Both the position numbers and the translations under genes were made by a program. Under the pieces are notes generated by a model. That model did not search any database. It saw nothing but the letters and a program-made list of their open reading frames with translations, and was not told where the DNA came from. This document shows, one piece after another, positions 1 to 8,820 of a stretch of 64,000 nt of DNA. The DNA comes from Flavobacteriales bacterium. Lineage in GTDB: Bacteria; Bacteroidota; Bacteroidia; Flavobacteriales_F; PHOS-HE28. Position 1 is the first letter of the stretch. Each line of letters starts with the position of its first letter. The DNA is taken from positions 62,001 through 126,000 of the forward strand of contig JACJZF010000003.1 of NCBI GenBank assembly GCA_020635725.1, read 5' to 3'.

Positions 1-136
1 ATCTCGGGGAGGATCTTGCTGAGGTGAGGGCGGCTTCGGGACGATGTCGGGTGGAGATTCGGCTTATGACGCCTCGAATCGAACACTGCGCGATGCTTGC
101 TTGTTCAGCGGTGTGAATTCCTCCTATGCCACCGAG

Positions 137-262
137 ATGAGCCGGATCGATTGGCTGATGAAAGAGGTGCTCATTCCCTTTGTGCTGGCCTTGGGGATCT
201 ATGGTCTGTTGCAGTACGGCCTCATCGGCAGCGGCGGACCGCCCATGCTCGCGGTGCATTGA
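137..262 (+). CDS. single-pass micro-membrane protein, paralogue of the one at 23929
   Basis: A 41-residue peptide with a short hydrophilic N-terminus and one hydrophobic segment (about residues 11-30) ending in a Gly/Pro-rich tail. I do not recognise a named family. The frame is open from 44, but the ATG at 137 is preferred because a second peptide at 23929-24096 has the same layout and a nearly superimposable core: IP-x-VL-x-LG-[IL]-YGLL-x-Y in both. That match is the main evidence that this short frame is real. No Shine-Dalgarno sequence or clear promoter is visible. The function is unknown; a small inner-membrane peptide is the natural inference. The 136 bases upstream hold nothing I recognise. 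Confidence 0.55.
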   Translation: MSRIDWLMKEVLIPFVLALGIYGLLQYGLIGSGGPPMLAVH

Positions 263-316
263 GGCTATAAGCCAAGGCCCATTTGCCGCGGCGCTACCGC
301 AGCCGGGGAGGGCGAT

Positions 317-3271
317 TTGAGCACGGTGAAGGCAACGCGCCCACGCGGCGCTCGTCATCGGACCGAAAGACTACCTTTCCACGTGTTTCGGACCTGGTCA
401 TTGATTCTGGCGCTTCTCGCGACTTCTGCGCCGATGGGCTTGCGGGCGCAGGTCTTCCCCTTCACGAGCGGCCCTATTCCACTGTGCGATACCAGCACCT
501 TCACGGCTACGGTGAGCGGTGTAGGCACGCTCATCACCCCTGACGGTTGGTCATGGGGCTCCTTCCTGGAGAATGTGGTCATCAACATCACGACGAATCA
601 CCCGCAGACGCTCTCCATCTCGCTTACCTCCCCCGGAGGAACCACCCTGCTGCTCTCGGCCTTCAATGGTGCGGGCGGCCAGAACTACACGAACACCAAT
701 TTCAACTACTGGGGCGGGGGCGACATCACAGCGGCCTCGGCGCCATTCAGCGGCAACTTCACTCCTCAGGGAGGATTCCTCGGTGTGTTCGATTGGGAGA
801 ACGCCGATGGCACATGGACCATCACGGTCATCGACACGGCGTGCGTTGCTGGAGCGCCCGGCCCCGGCGGACCCTGGCAGCCGGGTTGGTTCAACGGTGG
901 AGCAGGGTCCGGTGCTTTCTCCTTCGGGTTCGCCAGTCCTCCGCCTCCATGCGATGTGGACATGGGCTACTTCTCCACGGCTATTTGCGCGGGCGAGACC
1001 GTGGATGTCCTGGAGTATTTCGAGACGAATTACGGAGGTTGGGGATTGACCTTCACGGTGTACAGCTGGCAGCAGGTGGTGGATCCGCACGCGGTGGGTG
1101 TTGCAGGTTCCTATTACATCGAAGCGGTGGACTGGACCGGCTGCTATTACTACGGAGGCTACGACATCACGCTGAGCGCCGATGTGGCCTTGGGTCCGGA
1201 TCAACAGGTGATGCAGTGCAGCGGCGATGGCCCGGTTGACCTCACGGCATTATTCAGCCCGTCCGGATTGAGTTTCATGAACTGGGATTGGAACGGTGCG
1301 CCCATCACGCTGCAGGCGGCCGCTGCGGTTTCACAGAGCGGCACCTACCAGCTTGTGGCATCGAACCAAGGGTGCAGCGATACGGCACTGGTGGAGGTGA
1401 CGATTCATCAGGGCCCAGCGCTCGGTGCCGATCAAAGCGTGAGCGCTTGCGAAGGGAGCAGCATCGATCTGACCACCGTGATCCCGCCAGGCCCAGGAGC
1501 AAGCGCCTGGACCTTGAATGGATCGCCCGTGGCCGATCCGACCGCCGTGACGATCGCCGGCGACTATGCGCTCTCCACCACGGATTCGGAAGGATGTTCA
1601 GATACCGCTATGGTCCTCTTCTCCATCGACCCGATTCCCGTGCTTGGCGCCGATCAGTCGCACATGATGTGCGCGAATGCATCCTTCGACCTCACTGGCC
1701 TGTACGATGTTGCAGGATGGATTGCGGAATGGCAGCTGGATGGGCTGCCCGTGCCCATGCCGGGATCGGTTCACGATGCAGGTGTCTACACGCTGGTCGC
1801 GCAAGGTCCTTCGGGTTGTTCGGATACCGCATTGGTCTCCTTGAGCGCATGGTCAGGCCCCGCGCTCGGCCCCGACGTCAACGCCGAGATCTGCACAGGG
1901 AGCACGGCCGATCTTGGAAACTATTACGGAACGGTGGGGCTCAGCGCGCAATGGACCACTGGCGGATCGATCGTCGCTGACCCCTCGGCGGTAAGCTCGC
2001 CGGGGACGTATGCCTTGGTGGCGACCGATACGAACGGTTGCGCGGATACGGCGAACGTCCTGCTCGCCGTGAACGCGGGCCCCGCGCTTGGGCCTGATCA
2101 CCAGGTGAGCGCGTGTGACGGAACGCACGTGGACCTCACGACACTCTACGCGGTGGGTGCGGATGAGGCGATCTGGAGGGTGAACGGGATTCCGGTGATG
2201 GACGCGAGCGCGGTTTCCGAAGGTGGTATGTATGTGCTCTCCGTGGTCAACGCGGCGGGATGCAGCGATTCGGCCACGGTCGAGTTGACCATGATGGCAG
2301 CGCCGGAGCTCGGTTCTGATGCCGAGGCGATGATCTGCGAGGGCGCGAGCTACGACCTGACATCGGTGTATTCAACGGCGGGGCTTGGTTCGCAGTGGTT
2401 CTTCGACAACGCTCCTTTCAACGACCTCTCCAACGCAGCCGAAGAAGGCGCGTACGAGCTTGTGGCCACGAATGGCTCCGGATGCACGGATACGGCGATG
2501 GTGATGCTGACCGTCAATCCCAATCCCGCGCTGGGCGACGATCGACTCTTCACCTTATGCCCATGGCAGACCGTGGATCTGAGCACGGCCTTCCCGGTAT
2601 CGGGTCTTGCGGCGAGCTATCTCATGCTCGGTGCGCCGGTCGTTGATCCCACGGCGGTGTCGGACAGCGGCACCTACGTCATCACGGTGGTCGATGTGAA
2701 TGGATGCGCCGATGAGGCCCTGGCCGTGGTGGTTCCGGTGGAATGTCTCTGTGAAGCTGACTTCGTCACCTCCGCGCGCTGCACGGAGGACTTTGCGCAA
2801 TTCACCGCCGTGGCGGATTCGGCCATGCTGAGCGCGCGATGGGAATTCGATGGATGGGCCGACGAGGCGGAGGGCATCAGCGCGCAGGTGATGCTGCGCA
2901 CCGCCGGCGATGTGCGGGTGACGATGCATGCCGAGCTCTCTTGCGGAACCTACACCGCGCAGCGCACGGTAACCATGGTGGACTGCGCCGACTCCTGCGC
3001 GATCAGCGTGCCCAATGCCTTCACGCCGAACAACGACGACCGCAACGATGCCTGGGCCTGGGTGGGCGAGTGCAGGCCCGATGAATTCGAGATCGCCGTC
3101 TTCAACCGCTTCGGGGAGCTCGTGTTCGCCTCGTCGGATCCCGCCGACAGCTGGGACGGCAGTTACAAAGGCACCGTGTCGCAAGAAGGCGTGTACGTGT
3201 ATCATCTCAGCTACCGGCTGCCGTATCAGGACCGCCAGGAGCGATATGGTCATCTCACCTTGCTGCGCTAG
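317..3271 (+). CDS. secreted Ig-like repeat adhesin with P-domain and gliding-motility C-terminal (CHU_C) domain
   Basis: A 984-residue exported surface protein. Order of parts: an N-terminal signal peptide ending near residue 45 (LRAQ); a proprotein-convertase-type P domain at about 55-215 (jelly roll); seven Ig-like repeats of about 75 residues, each opening with LG-x-D...C-x-G...DL; and a CHU_C (type B T9SS) domain at about 895-984 with the VPNAFTPNNDDRNDAW and FNRFGELVF motifs and a terminal LLR. CHU_C domains in this phylum direct export through the type IX system. The start is TTG at 317, preceded by GGGGAGGG at 305-312, one of the few Shine-Dalgarno-like sequences here; the next in-frame ATG would cut off the signal peptide. 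It converges on the CHU_C gene at 3287, 15 bp away. Confidence 0.85.
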   Translation: MSTVKATRPRGARHRTERLPFHVFRTWSLILALLATSAPMGLRAQVFPFTSGPIPLCDTSTFTATVSGVGTLITPDGWSWGSFLENVVINITTNHPQTLSISLTSPGGTTLLLSAFNGAGGQNYTNTNFNYWGGGDITAASAPFSGNFTPQGGFLGVFDWENADGTWTITVIDTACVAGAPGPGGPWQPGWFNGGAGSGAFSFGFASPPPPCDVDMGYFSTAICAGETVDVLEYFETNYGGWGLTFTVYSWQQVVDPHAVGVAGSYYIEAVDWTGCYYYGGYDITLSADVALGPDQQVMQCSGDGPVDLTALFSPSGLSFMNWDWNGAPITLQAAAAVSQSGTYQLVASNQGCSDTALVEVTIHQGPALGADQSVSACEGSSIDLTTVIPPGPGASAWTLNGSPVADPTAVTIAGDYALSTTDSEGCSDTAMVLFSIDPIPVLGADQSHMMCANASFDLTGLYDVAGWIAEWQLDGLPVPMPGSVHDAGVYTLVAQGPSGCSDTALVSLSAWSGPALGPDVNAEICTGSTADLGNYYGTVGLSAQWTTGGSIVADPSAVSSPGTYALVATDTNGCADTANVLLAVNAGPALGPDHQVSACDGTHVDLTTLYAVGADEAIWRVNGIPVMDASAVSEGGMYVLSVVNAAGCSDSATVELTMMAAPELGSDAEAMICEGASYDLTSVYSTAGLGSQWFFDNAPFNDLSNAAEEGAYELVATNGSGCTDTAMVMLTVNPNPALGDDRLFTLCPWQTVDLSTAFPVSGLAASYLMLGAPVVDPTAVSDSGTYVITVVDVNGCADEALAVVVPVECLCEADFVTSARCTEDFAQFTAVADSAMLSARWEFDGWADEAEGISAQVMLRTAGDVRVTMHAELSCGTYTAQRTVTMVDCADSCAISVPNAFTPNNDDRNDAWAWVGECRPDEFEIAVFNRFGELVFASSDPADSWDGSYKGTVSQEGVYVYHLSYRLPYQDRQERYGHLTLLR

Positions 3272-3286
3272 TTCTCGCAGCGCCCA

Positions 3287-5206
3287 TTAGCGGAGCAGCG
3301 CCACATGGCCCTTCAGCTCGCGCAAGGTGCGGTCTTCAAGCGTTTGGGGTCGAATCGATAGCCGCCAGGCGTACAGGCCCGTCTCCGTGCCATCGGGCGA
3401 TGAACCAGCGCCATCCCAGGCCAGGAGCGCATCCGTGCTCTCCCAGATCAGCTCGCCCCAACGGTTGAAGATCTCCAGGTGGTAGCTGTCGAACGGGCAG
3501 TCGAAGACCGGCCGGAACCCATCGTTGCGCCCATCATCGTTCGGGGTGAATGTGTTCGGAACGAAGACCGGGCAATCGCATTGATCCAGATCGATCTCGA
3601 TGCTATCGCTCGCCATGCCGCACACGTTGCTCACCATCACCCAGAACAGATCGGCTTCGTTCACGGTGATGCGATCCTCCTCCGAGTCGGTGCTCCACAG
3701 ATAGTGGTAGCCTGGTCCTGCAGCGATCAACTCGTGTTCGAGCCCTTTGCATAGGAGGAAATCCGGACCGAGATCGACCACGGGCAGGTGGATGATGCCG
3801 ATATCGATGCTGTCGCGGGTGGTGCAGCCCAGCTCGGTGACATCGACCAAGTAGCTCATCCCTGGCAAGAGAGCGCGCGTGGGGGTCCATGAGCCATCGT
3901 TCCAGAGATAAGAGCCTCCCGGCCTCGAGATGTCGAGGAACAACGTGGTATCGGCGCAGAGCGTGGTGTCCGCTCCGAGGTTCACGATCGGCAGGGGATG
4001 GAAGAGGTAGTTGACGGTATCGGCAGCCGTGCAGCCGGCCACATCGAGTGAGACCGTGAATGAGCCGGTACCGTCCACCGTGAAGGTGGATCCCGAGCTG
4101 CCGTCTTGCCAGAGATAGCTGGCATTGGGGAAATACGCGTCCAGCTGGTCGGTCTCACCCTCGCATCGCTCTTGATCCGGTCCGAGGTCGACATCGGGCT
4201 GTACAGTGAAGGTCACCACCGCGCTATCGCGCGCCGTGCAACCATTCTCGGTCACATCCACCCAATAGGTGCCGCTCACCGAAGGAGCGAGGACAGGGCC
4301 GTCGCTACCATCCTGCCAGGCGTAGCTATCGGCGCCGGTCCACGTAGCATCGAGCACAACATCGCTGCCGGAGCAGGCGGTCACGTCCGGCCCCAGATCG
4401 GGTTCCGGGAAATCCTGGTAGGTCACCGTGATCGCATCGGTATAGGTGCAGAACGGAGCGAAGGAGATATCGTCGAGGGTGAAGTCATTGCCCGACTGGC
4501 TGCTGTTCAGGTTCGTGATGCAGATGGTGGCGGAGGTGCTGGAGCCGCTGTTCCAGATCGTATAGAAGTTCAGCCAAGTGCCGGTTGTCGCCGGTGCTTG
4601 CAAGGGATCTCCCACGGGATTGCCGTTCACGGTGAAGACCAGCTGCGCGGGTGAGCTGGTCACCGCGCTGCTGAGCCATGCGGAGAAAGCATAATCGGAG
4701 TTTGGTTGAACAACCACGGTCTGGCACCAGACGTCCTGGCCCGCGATGTCAGCGCCGTTCACCACCAGCATGCCGCCCGTGCCCGAGGTGTGATCACCGA
4801 AGGAGGCGAAGTTGGAGTGCACCGTGTGCGGGCTGTTGGCCACGGCATAGGTCCCGGGATAGGAAAGCAGGCCCCATGTGCCGCCTGTGCCCGGCACGTA
4901 ATCGCTGGAGAAACCGGTGCTGCCCTGTGAGAAGCTGCCATTCACCACCAGATCGCCCGAAGTGCCGAAATCGGTAGTGGTGCACTGGTAGGTGCCGGGC
5001 TGCGACACCTGCAGCGTCTGCGCAGTGGTGCCCGTGTTCCAGGCGTAGCTCTGGTATCCCGGGCCGGCATCGAGCAGCAGGGTGGCGCCCGCGCAGAGCG
5101 TGGTATCAGCGCCTAGCGCGATGGGATTGGAGCATTGCCCTTGCACGAGCCCGCCCAAGGCGAGTACAAATCCCCAAGCCGCGTGGAATCGTGCCGACAG
5201 ATGCAT
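3287..5206 (-). CDS. secreted Ig/PKD-like repeat protein with CHU_C domain
   Basis: A 639-residue exported protein. The frame is open to 5455, but ATG 5206 is chosen because it starts a clean signal peptide (MHLSARF, a hydrophobic run, then VQGQ). After the signal comes one LGADTTLC repeat half, then a lectin/CBM-like insert at about 60-230 beginning VVNGSFSQG, then about five Ig-like repeats opening DLGPD..C.G, and a C-terminal CHU_C domain (VPNTFTPNDDGRNDG, IFNRWGELIW, ending VALLR). Family knowledge predicts T9SS export and surface display. It is divergent from the SpoIIAA-like gene at 5340 and convergent with the CHU_C gene at 317. The LGPD..C motif is shared with the repeats of the neighbouring 984- and 3257-residue proteins, so the three arrays are probably related. 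Confidence 0.82.
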   Translation of the reverse strand: MHLSARFHAAWGFVLALGGLVQGQCSNPIALGADTTLCAGATLLLDAGPGYQSYAWNTGTTAQTLQVSQPGTYQCTTTDFGTSGDLVVNGSFSQGSTGFSSDYVPGTGGTWGLLSYPGTYAVANSPHTVHSNFASFGDHTSGTGGMLVVNGADIAGQDVWCQTVVVQPNSDYAFSAWLSSAVTSSPAQLVFTVNGNPVGDPLQAPATTGTWLNFYTIWNSGSSTSATICITNLNSSQSGNDFTLDDISFAPFCTYTDAITVTYQDFPEPDLGPDVTACSGSDVVLDATWTGADSYAWQDGSDGPVLAPSVSGTYWVDVTENGCTARDSAVVTFTVQPDVDLGPDQERCEGETDQLDAYFPNASYLWQDGSSGSTFTVDGTGSFTVSLDVAGCTAADTVNYLFHPLPIVNLGADTTLCADTTLFLDISRPGGSYLWNDGSWTPTRALLPGMSYLVDVTELGCTTRDSIDIGIIHLPVVDLGPDFLLCKGLEHELIAAGPGYHYLWSTDSEEDRITVNEADLFWVMVSNVCGMASDSIEIDLDQCDCPVFVPNTFTPNDDGRNDGFRPVFDCPFDSYHLEIFNRWGELIWESTDALLAWDGAGSSPDGTETGLYAWRLSIRPQTLEDRTLRELKGHVALLR

Positions 5207-5339
5207 GGGTTCGCGTGCGCTTCCGCGAAAGTGGTGACGGGCGGACGCAATGGCAAGCGCCCCCCTAGGACGCACGAGAGCACCCAACGGTCGCCTGAAG
5301 CATTCCGTGTTTAGCTTCGAGCTTCCTGAACGAATTGCC

Positions 5340-5738
5340 ATGCCTCTGGGACGGATCGAGAACGAATCGGCGTGCATCGTGAGCGACACGCCTGCGTTCG
5401 TGGAGCAGCGCTGGCACGCCGACGCGGTCTTCTCCCCGGAGGCGGTGGAGCGCAACCAGCAGGCGATCGACGACCTGGCCGATGGCCAGCCCTACGTGCT
5501 GATGAACATTTTCCCGTCAGCCATGCAGGTGAGCATGGAGCTGATGAATAAGGATCACTACCGTGAGCGCCGAGATACGGACCCCGTGATCGCCATTGCC
5601 ACTGTGGTGGGTGGGGAGACGATGCTCGCGGCCACCCGGCTCTACTTCATGTTCCACCCGCAGCCTTTCCCGGTAGGGGTGTTCGAGGAGGAGCGCGATG
5701 CGCGTGAGTGGCTCGAGCGGCATCTGCACAGAGGTTAG
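5340..5738 (+). CDS. SpoIIAA/STAS-like small cytoplasmic protein (DUF7793-like)
   Basis: A 132-residue soluble protein without a signal peptide. The layout (beta-rich N-terminus, a central NIFPSAMQ strand followed by a helix with MELMNKDHYRER, then VIAIATVV, RLYFMFHP and a final DAREWLERHL helix) resembles the Bacteroidota SpoIIAA-like family of about 120-130 residues, which carries the same ending (...KFF-x-x-x-x-DAL-x-WL). The family is uncharacterised; a STAS-like regulatory fold is an inference from pattern only. The start at ATG 5340 fits the family length; an upstream ATG at 5250 would add 30 Arg/Pro-rich residues and seems unlikely. A 7/8 match to the -7 box lies at 5312-5319. A short inverted repeat (AGCCAT/ATGGCT, 5737-5755) overlaps the stop. 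Confidence 0.6.
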   Translation: MPLGRIENESACIVSDTPAFVEQRWHADAVFSPEAVERNQQAIDDLADGQPYVLMNIFPSAMQVSMELMNKDHYRERRDTDPVIAIATVVGGETMLAATRLYFMFHPQPFPVGVFEEERDAREWLERHLHRG

Positions 5739-5824
5739 CCATAGGGCGAATGGCTCCCCGCGAGCTGTCGGGAATCAGTTTTCGCTGGCGACCATAGGGT
5801 ACATTCACCTTAAATCTCTCCCCT

Positions 5825-6487
5825 ATGAAAAACACATACGCGCTTGCGATAGGCCTATTGCCCTTGTCGGCAATGGCTCAGGAATGCTCCGTGGCCATTC
5901 CGGCTGATGCCGTGGTGATCACCTCCCCCGGGGTGGTGGCCCAGCAGGATACGGTCATCTGGGTCTGCTCCAACCTCAGCGGTCAATTCACCGGCTCCAA
6001 TAACCTGATCATTGTGGAAGCCGGCGGCCTCTGGAACCTCGTGGGCAGCAATAACACGGTCTATCTCTACTCGGGGGTGAATCTCACGCTGTCCGGCAGC
6101 GGGAATACGATTTATCTCACGCTCACCTCGGACACCTCACCGGTCGGCGGAGCCACCAACACCGTGGTTCCCTGCACCACCATGGCGTATGACCGCACGA
6201 ATGCTCCGGCCGGTGGCTGCTCGTTCGCGTCAGTGGAGGAGCGGCAGGCCTCCGCACCGATACGGATCTCTCCCGTTCCGGCGCATGACGCCATTCGCGT
6301 GGTGCTGCCACCGCAGGAGGCGCTGCGCGGGTTGCGGCTGATTGATTCCGGTGGTCGGGAGGTGCTCGGTGCGGGAGTGATCGGACGCGATGGACAGATC
6401 GACGTGAGCGCATTGCCCCCTGGCCGGTATGTGCTGGAAGCCGTGCTCGCGGATCGAGTCGTGCGCGCTCCTTGGATCAAGGAGTGA
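5825..6487 (+). CDS. secreted protein with type A T9SS sorting domain
   Basis: A 220-residue exported protein: signal peptide to about residue 19 (LSAMAQ), then a beta-rich region rich in short Asn/Gly turns (GSNNLIIVEAGGLWNLVGSN, GSGNTIYL), which reads like a small beta-solenoid of the DUF3060 kind. After a linker comes a type A T9SS sorting domain at about 147-220 (ISPVPAHDAIRV, LRLIDSGGREV, GRYVLEAV). The domain's SPVPAHD replaces the usual YPNPA but is the same element. The cargo role is unknown. Its TGA abuts the stop of the convergent YHYH gene with no spacer (TGATCA at 6485-6490). Confidence 0.75.
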   Translation: MKNTYALAIGLLPLSAMAQECSVAIPADAVVITSPGVVAQQDTVIWVCSNLSGQFTGSNNLIIVEAGGLWNLVGSNNTVYLYSGVNLTLSGSGNTIYLTLTSDTSPVGGATNTVVPCTTMAYDRTNAPAGGCSFASVEERQASAPIRISPVPAHDAIRVVLPPQEALRGLRLIDSGGREVLGAGVIGRDGQIDVSALPPGRYVLEAVLADRVVRAPWIKE

Positions 6488-7714
6488 TCACTGCTTCACG
6501 ATCGCCGTGCTCACCAGGCTGCCATCGCTGAACGCGATGCGCATGATGTACGTGCCGGGGCTCAGGTCTTCCACGGGAACACGCAGCACCGCAGCACCTC
6601 TTCCAGCAATCACGCGCACGGGCCGACCAGCGCCATCGACCACTTCGACTCGGGCGATGGCCGCTGCTGCATTGATTGCCACCGAGGAGGTGGCGGGGTT
6701 CGGGTACAGGCTGAATGGCGCAGCAGGCGCGGCATCGTGCAGGGCGGTGGACAAGGGATCGTAGAGCACCGCACTTCCGGGGATGGTGTTGTGCCCGCTC
6801 ATGGGCCCGGTGTTGCCCTGCGCGACTGAGCCATAATACGTCGGGCCCAGCACATAGGGGAAGGCCGGCTCATAGGCCTCATCGAGCGTCACGAAGTACG
6901 CATACGTGCCATCCGGGTAGTCCGGCGTTACACAGATGCGGCCGTTGTGCTCGTCAAGGTCACCTGAGCCAGCGACGTATTCATAATCCTCCAAGAAGGC
7001 CCCCAGCGGATATTGCCCGCCGATGGCCGGACCATATTGGCCGGCGCTGAGCACGGTGTCGTCGGGCAGGGTGGTGCGTTGCGCGATGCTGCGGAGCTGG
7101 TAGCTGCTGCGCATGCGCGCCACGCCTCCAGAGCCGTCGGCGTTGAGGTAGCCATGCGCGCCGTAGATGGGATAGCCGTCGAAGGCGAAGCCGATCAAAT
7201 CGCTGTGGGCGATCTCATCGAGCTGATCATACAGGCAGGCCGGGCTCACGTGATGGTGGTATTCGCCATTCGGCGCGGGATGCCCCAGGCACTGGTCGAA
7301 GCTCACGCCCTCGAACACCTTGGCATCGCGGTTCCAGATGCCTTGGTTGTTGTAGCTCATGCCATCCTTCGCGTTGAAGATGCTCACGCCATTGCGCCAC
7401 ACGCCGATGTGGCCGAGCGGCGTACTGATGGCCGTGCCGGTGTTCGGCGCGGGATTCCGGGTGATGCGGAAGCAGAAATCCTGATTCGCGGGCAGGTTCG
7501 GGTTCTGCGACCACGGGCCGATGTCATAACCCGGGATGCACGTGCAGCTCACGTAAGCATCGGTGGCGGTGTAATGCACGGCCTGCACGTTGGTCTCGTA
7601 GCCGCCGTAGCCGGTCTCGCCACCGGGGTTGATGATCCACGAGGTGACCACCGGTCCTTGCGCGAGGGCGCTCGACCAGAGAAAGGCCAGGATGAAGAGG
7701 GTGTTGAAGCGCAT
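6488..7714 (-). CDS. YHYH-domain secreted protein with type A T9SS sorting domain
   Basis: A 408-residue exported protein: signal peptide MRFNTLFILAFLWSSALAQ; a central YHYH-type domain at about 80-290 with the signature DQCLGHPAPNGEYHHHVSP followed by GFAFDGYPIYGAHGY; and a type A sorting domain at about 335-408 (FSLYPNPATSSVAI, VEVVDGAGRPVRV, PGTYIMRI). The YHYH family is named for its His/Tyr signature, often secreted, and has no settled activity; the clustered His suggest metal binding (inference). In this copy the signature reads YHHH. A TAGCTTTT box lies 4 nt before the ATG (7719-7726). It converges on the gene at 5825 with abutting stops. Confidence 0.85.
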   Translation of the reverse strand: MRFNTLFILAFLWSSALAQGPVVTSWIINPGGETGYGGYETNVQAVHYTATDAYVSCTCIPGYDIGPWSQNPNLPANQDFCFRITRNPAPNTGTAISTPLGHIGVWRNGVSIFNAKDGMSYNNQGIWNRDAKVFEGVSFDQCLGHPAPNGEYHHHVSPACLYDQLDEIAHSDLIGFAFDGYPIYGAHGYLNADGSGGVARMRSSYQLRSIAQRTTLPDDTVLSAGQYGPAIGGQYPLGAFLEDYEYVAGSGDLDEHNGRICVTPDYPDGTYAYFVTLDEAYEPAFPYVLGPTYYGSVAQGNTGPMSGHNTIPGSAVLYDPLSTALHDAAPAAPFSLYPNPATSSVAINAAAAIARVEVVDGAGRPVRVIAGRGAAVLRVPVEDLSPGTYIMRIAFSDGSLVSTAIVKQ

Positions 7715-7718
7715 GCCG

Positions 7719-7726
7719 AAAAGCTA
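7719..7726 (-). promoter_or_regulatory. -7-like box TAGCTTTT, 4 nt before the YHYH gene ATG
   Basis: It matches 7 of 8 positions of the Bacteroidota TAnnTTTG box and lies 4 nt upstream of ATG 7714, which would make the transcript leaderless. No convincing -33 TTTG is seen. Confidence 0.35.
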
Positions 7727-7774
7727 TGCGCTATGGACGACTTTGCCCCCTCGTGGTTTGATCCGCTCTTCCGG

Positions 7775-8749
7775 TCAGCGCTTGGTGGGGGCGCGCTGCG
7801 GCTGGCGCGAGGGCGAACGCGATGGGCTGCGCGCGGGAGCTTGGCGCTGCGGCTGCTTCGTTGGAGCCGTGCGCTCGCTGGGCCGTTGCGTCGGCTTGGT
7901 GGTAGGCGAACGGCGCGGCTGTTGGCGCGTTTCCTTGGTGCGCTCGTTGGTCCCGGGCTTCACGGTGCGCTGCGCGGGCCTTGCCTCGTCCTTGTTGCGC
8001 ACGCCTGCGGGGCGCACATCGGGCCTGCGCTGCACCGCCGCGGATACGCTGCGCCGATGCATGTACACGCTGTGCGCATGCGTTACCCGGCACACGTTCA
8101 CCGGTTGGTACCACCCGTAGTAGGGTCGGGGAAAACCCCACCAGGCCCGCCAGCCCCAAGGGCGCCACGGCCGCCACCAGGTCGGATAGTAGCCCCAGTA
8201 CCATGCGGTATTCCAGCTCCACCAGAGCGGGCCATAGCACCATTGCACACTGGGCCATCCCCACACGTTTACCCACACGGTCATCTGAGCGGCAGGCGCC
8301 ATCGGTCCGCGCGCCTTCCCCGGCATCTCCTTCACCTCCTCGGTCGGCTCCACGATGGTATTCTCCGGATACAGGAGCTCATCACCGCGTATCTGCAGCT
8401 TCACGCTGCCGTCCGCGCCGCGTTCCATCTGAATGGCTGCGATGTCCTGTGCTTCCTCTTTGCTGGTGGATACCTGCATGACCACCACGCGGGATTCGCC
8501 CTCGGCCTGGGTGCGCACATGCACGTAGTCCACCTCGCCATCATTGTCGAGGTCCAGGTTGTTCACATGGTTGTCCGTGGTGTTCAGCGCCTGTTCGAAG
8601 GCATCCAGGTCCTTGGCCTGGCGGAACATCTCCAGCGCTGCGCGCAGGCTGAACCCATCACCGGCCAACCCGGTGCTATCGGCGTGCTGCGTGGCTGCCG
8701 AAGTGCTGAGGGCGATGACCCAGGCGGCGAGGAAGGATAGGCTTCTCAT
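7775..8749 (-). CDS. secreted Trp-rich protein with basic Pro/Arg/Gln tail
   Basis: A 324-residue protein starting at ATG 8749 (the frame is open to 8902, but the signal peptide MRSLSFLAAWVIALSTSAAT begins at 8749). A domain at about 25-130 contains an EF-hand-like acidic loop (LDLDNDGEVDY) and alternating strands (VVVMQVSTS, SVKLQIRGDELLYPEN). A strikingly aromatic stretch follows at about 155-220 with around 15 Trp plus Tyr, Pro and Gly (WWSWNTAWYWGYYPTWW). The last 100 residues are low-complexity and basic (Arg, Pro, Gln, Lys, Thr). There is no sorting domain. I recognise the acidic N-terminal module as common in Bacteroidota hypothetical proteins but know no function. The tail could bind DNA, polysaccharide or the cell surface (speculation). 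Confidence 0.65.
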   Translation of the reverse strand: MRSLSFLAAWVIALSTSAATQHADSTGLAGDGFSLRAALEMFRQAKDLDAFEQALNTTDNHVNNLDLDNDGEVDYVHVRTQAEGESRVVVMQVSTSKEEAQDIAAIQMERGADGSVKLQIRGDELLYPENTIVEPTEEVKEMPGKARGPMAPAAQMTVWVNVWGWPSVQWCYGPLWWSWNTAWYWGYYPTWWRPWRPWGWRAWWGFPRPYYGWYQPVNVCRVTHAHSVYMHRRSVSAAVQRRPDVRPAGVRNKDEARPAQRTVKPGTNERTKETRQQPRRSPTTKPTQRPSERTAPTKQPQRQAPARSPSRSPSRQPQRAPTKR

Positions 8750-8820
8750 GTCGGTATGGATTACAGTAGAAAGACCGCAATGACCATACCGTGGTTTGAT
8801 CCGCGCACCTGGCAGTGGGC

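Noticed and set aside
44..136. N-terminal extension of the first micro-membrane protein from ATG 44
   Set aside because: The extension is polar and has no counterpart in the paralogue at 23929, whose layout matches the ATG at 137.
5737..5755. AGCCAT/ATGGCT hairpin as terminator of the SpoIIAA-like gene
   Set aside because: Only 6 bp with no T run; too weak to call a terminator.
7013..8740. 575-codon plus-strand frame opposite the YHYH and Trp-rich genes
   Set aside because: Antisense to two signal-peptide-bearing genes; no domains; low-complexity Arg/Ala/Gly.
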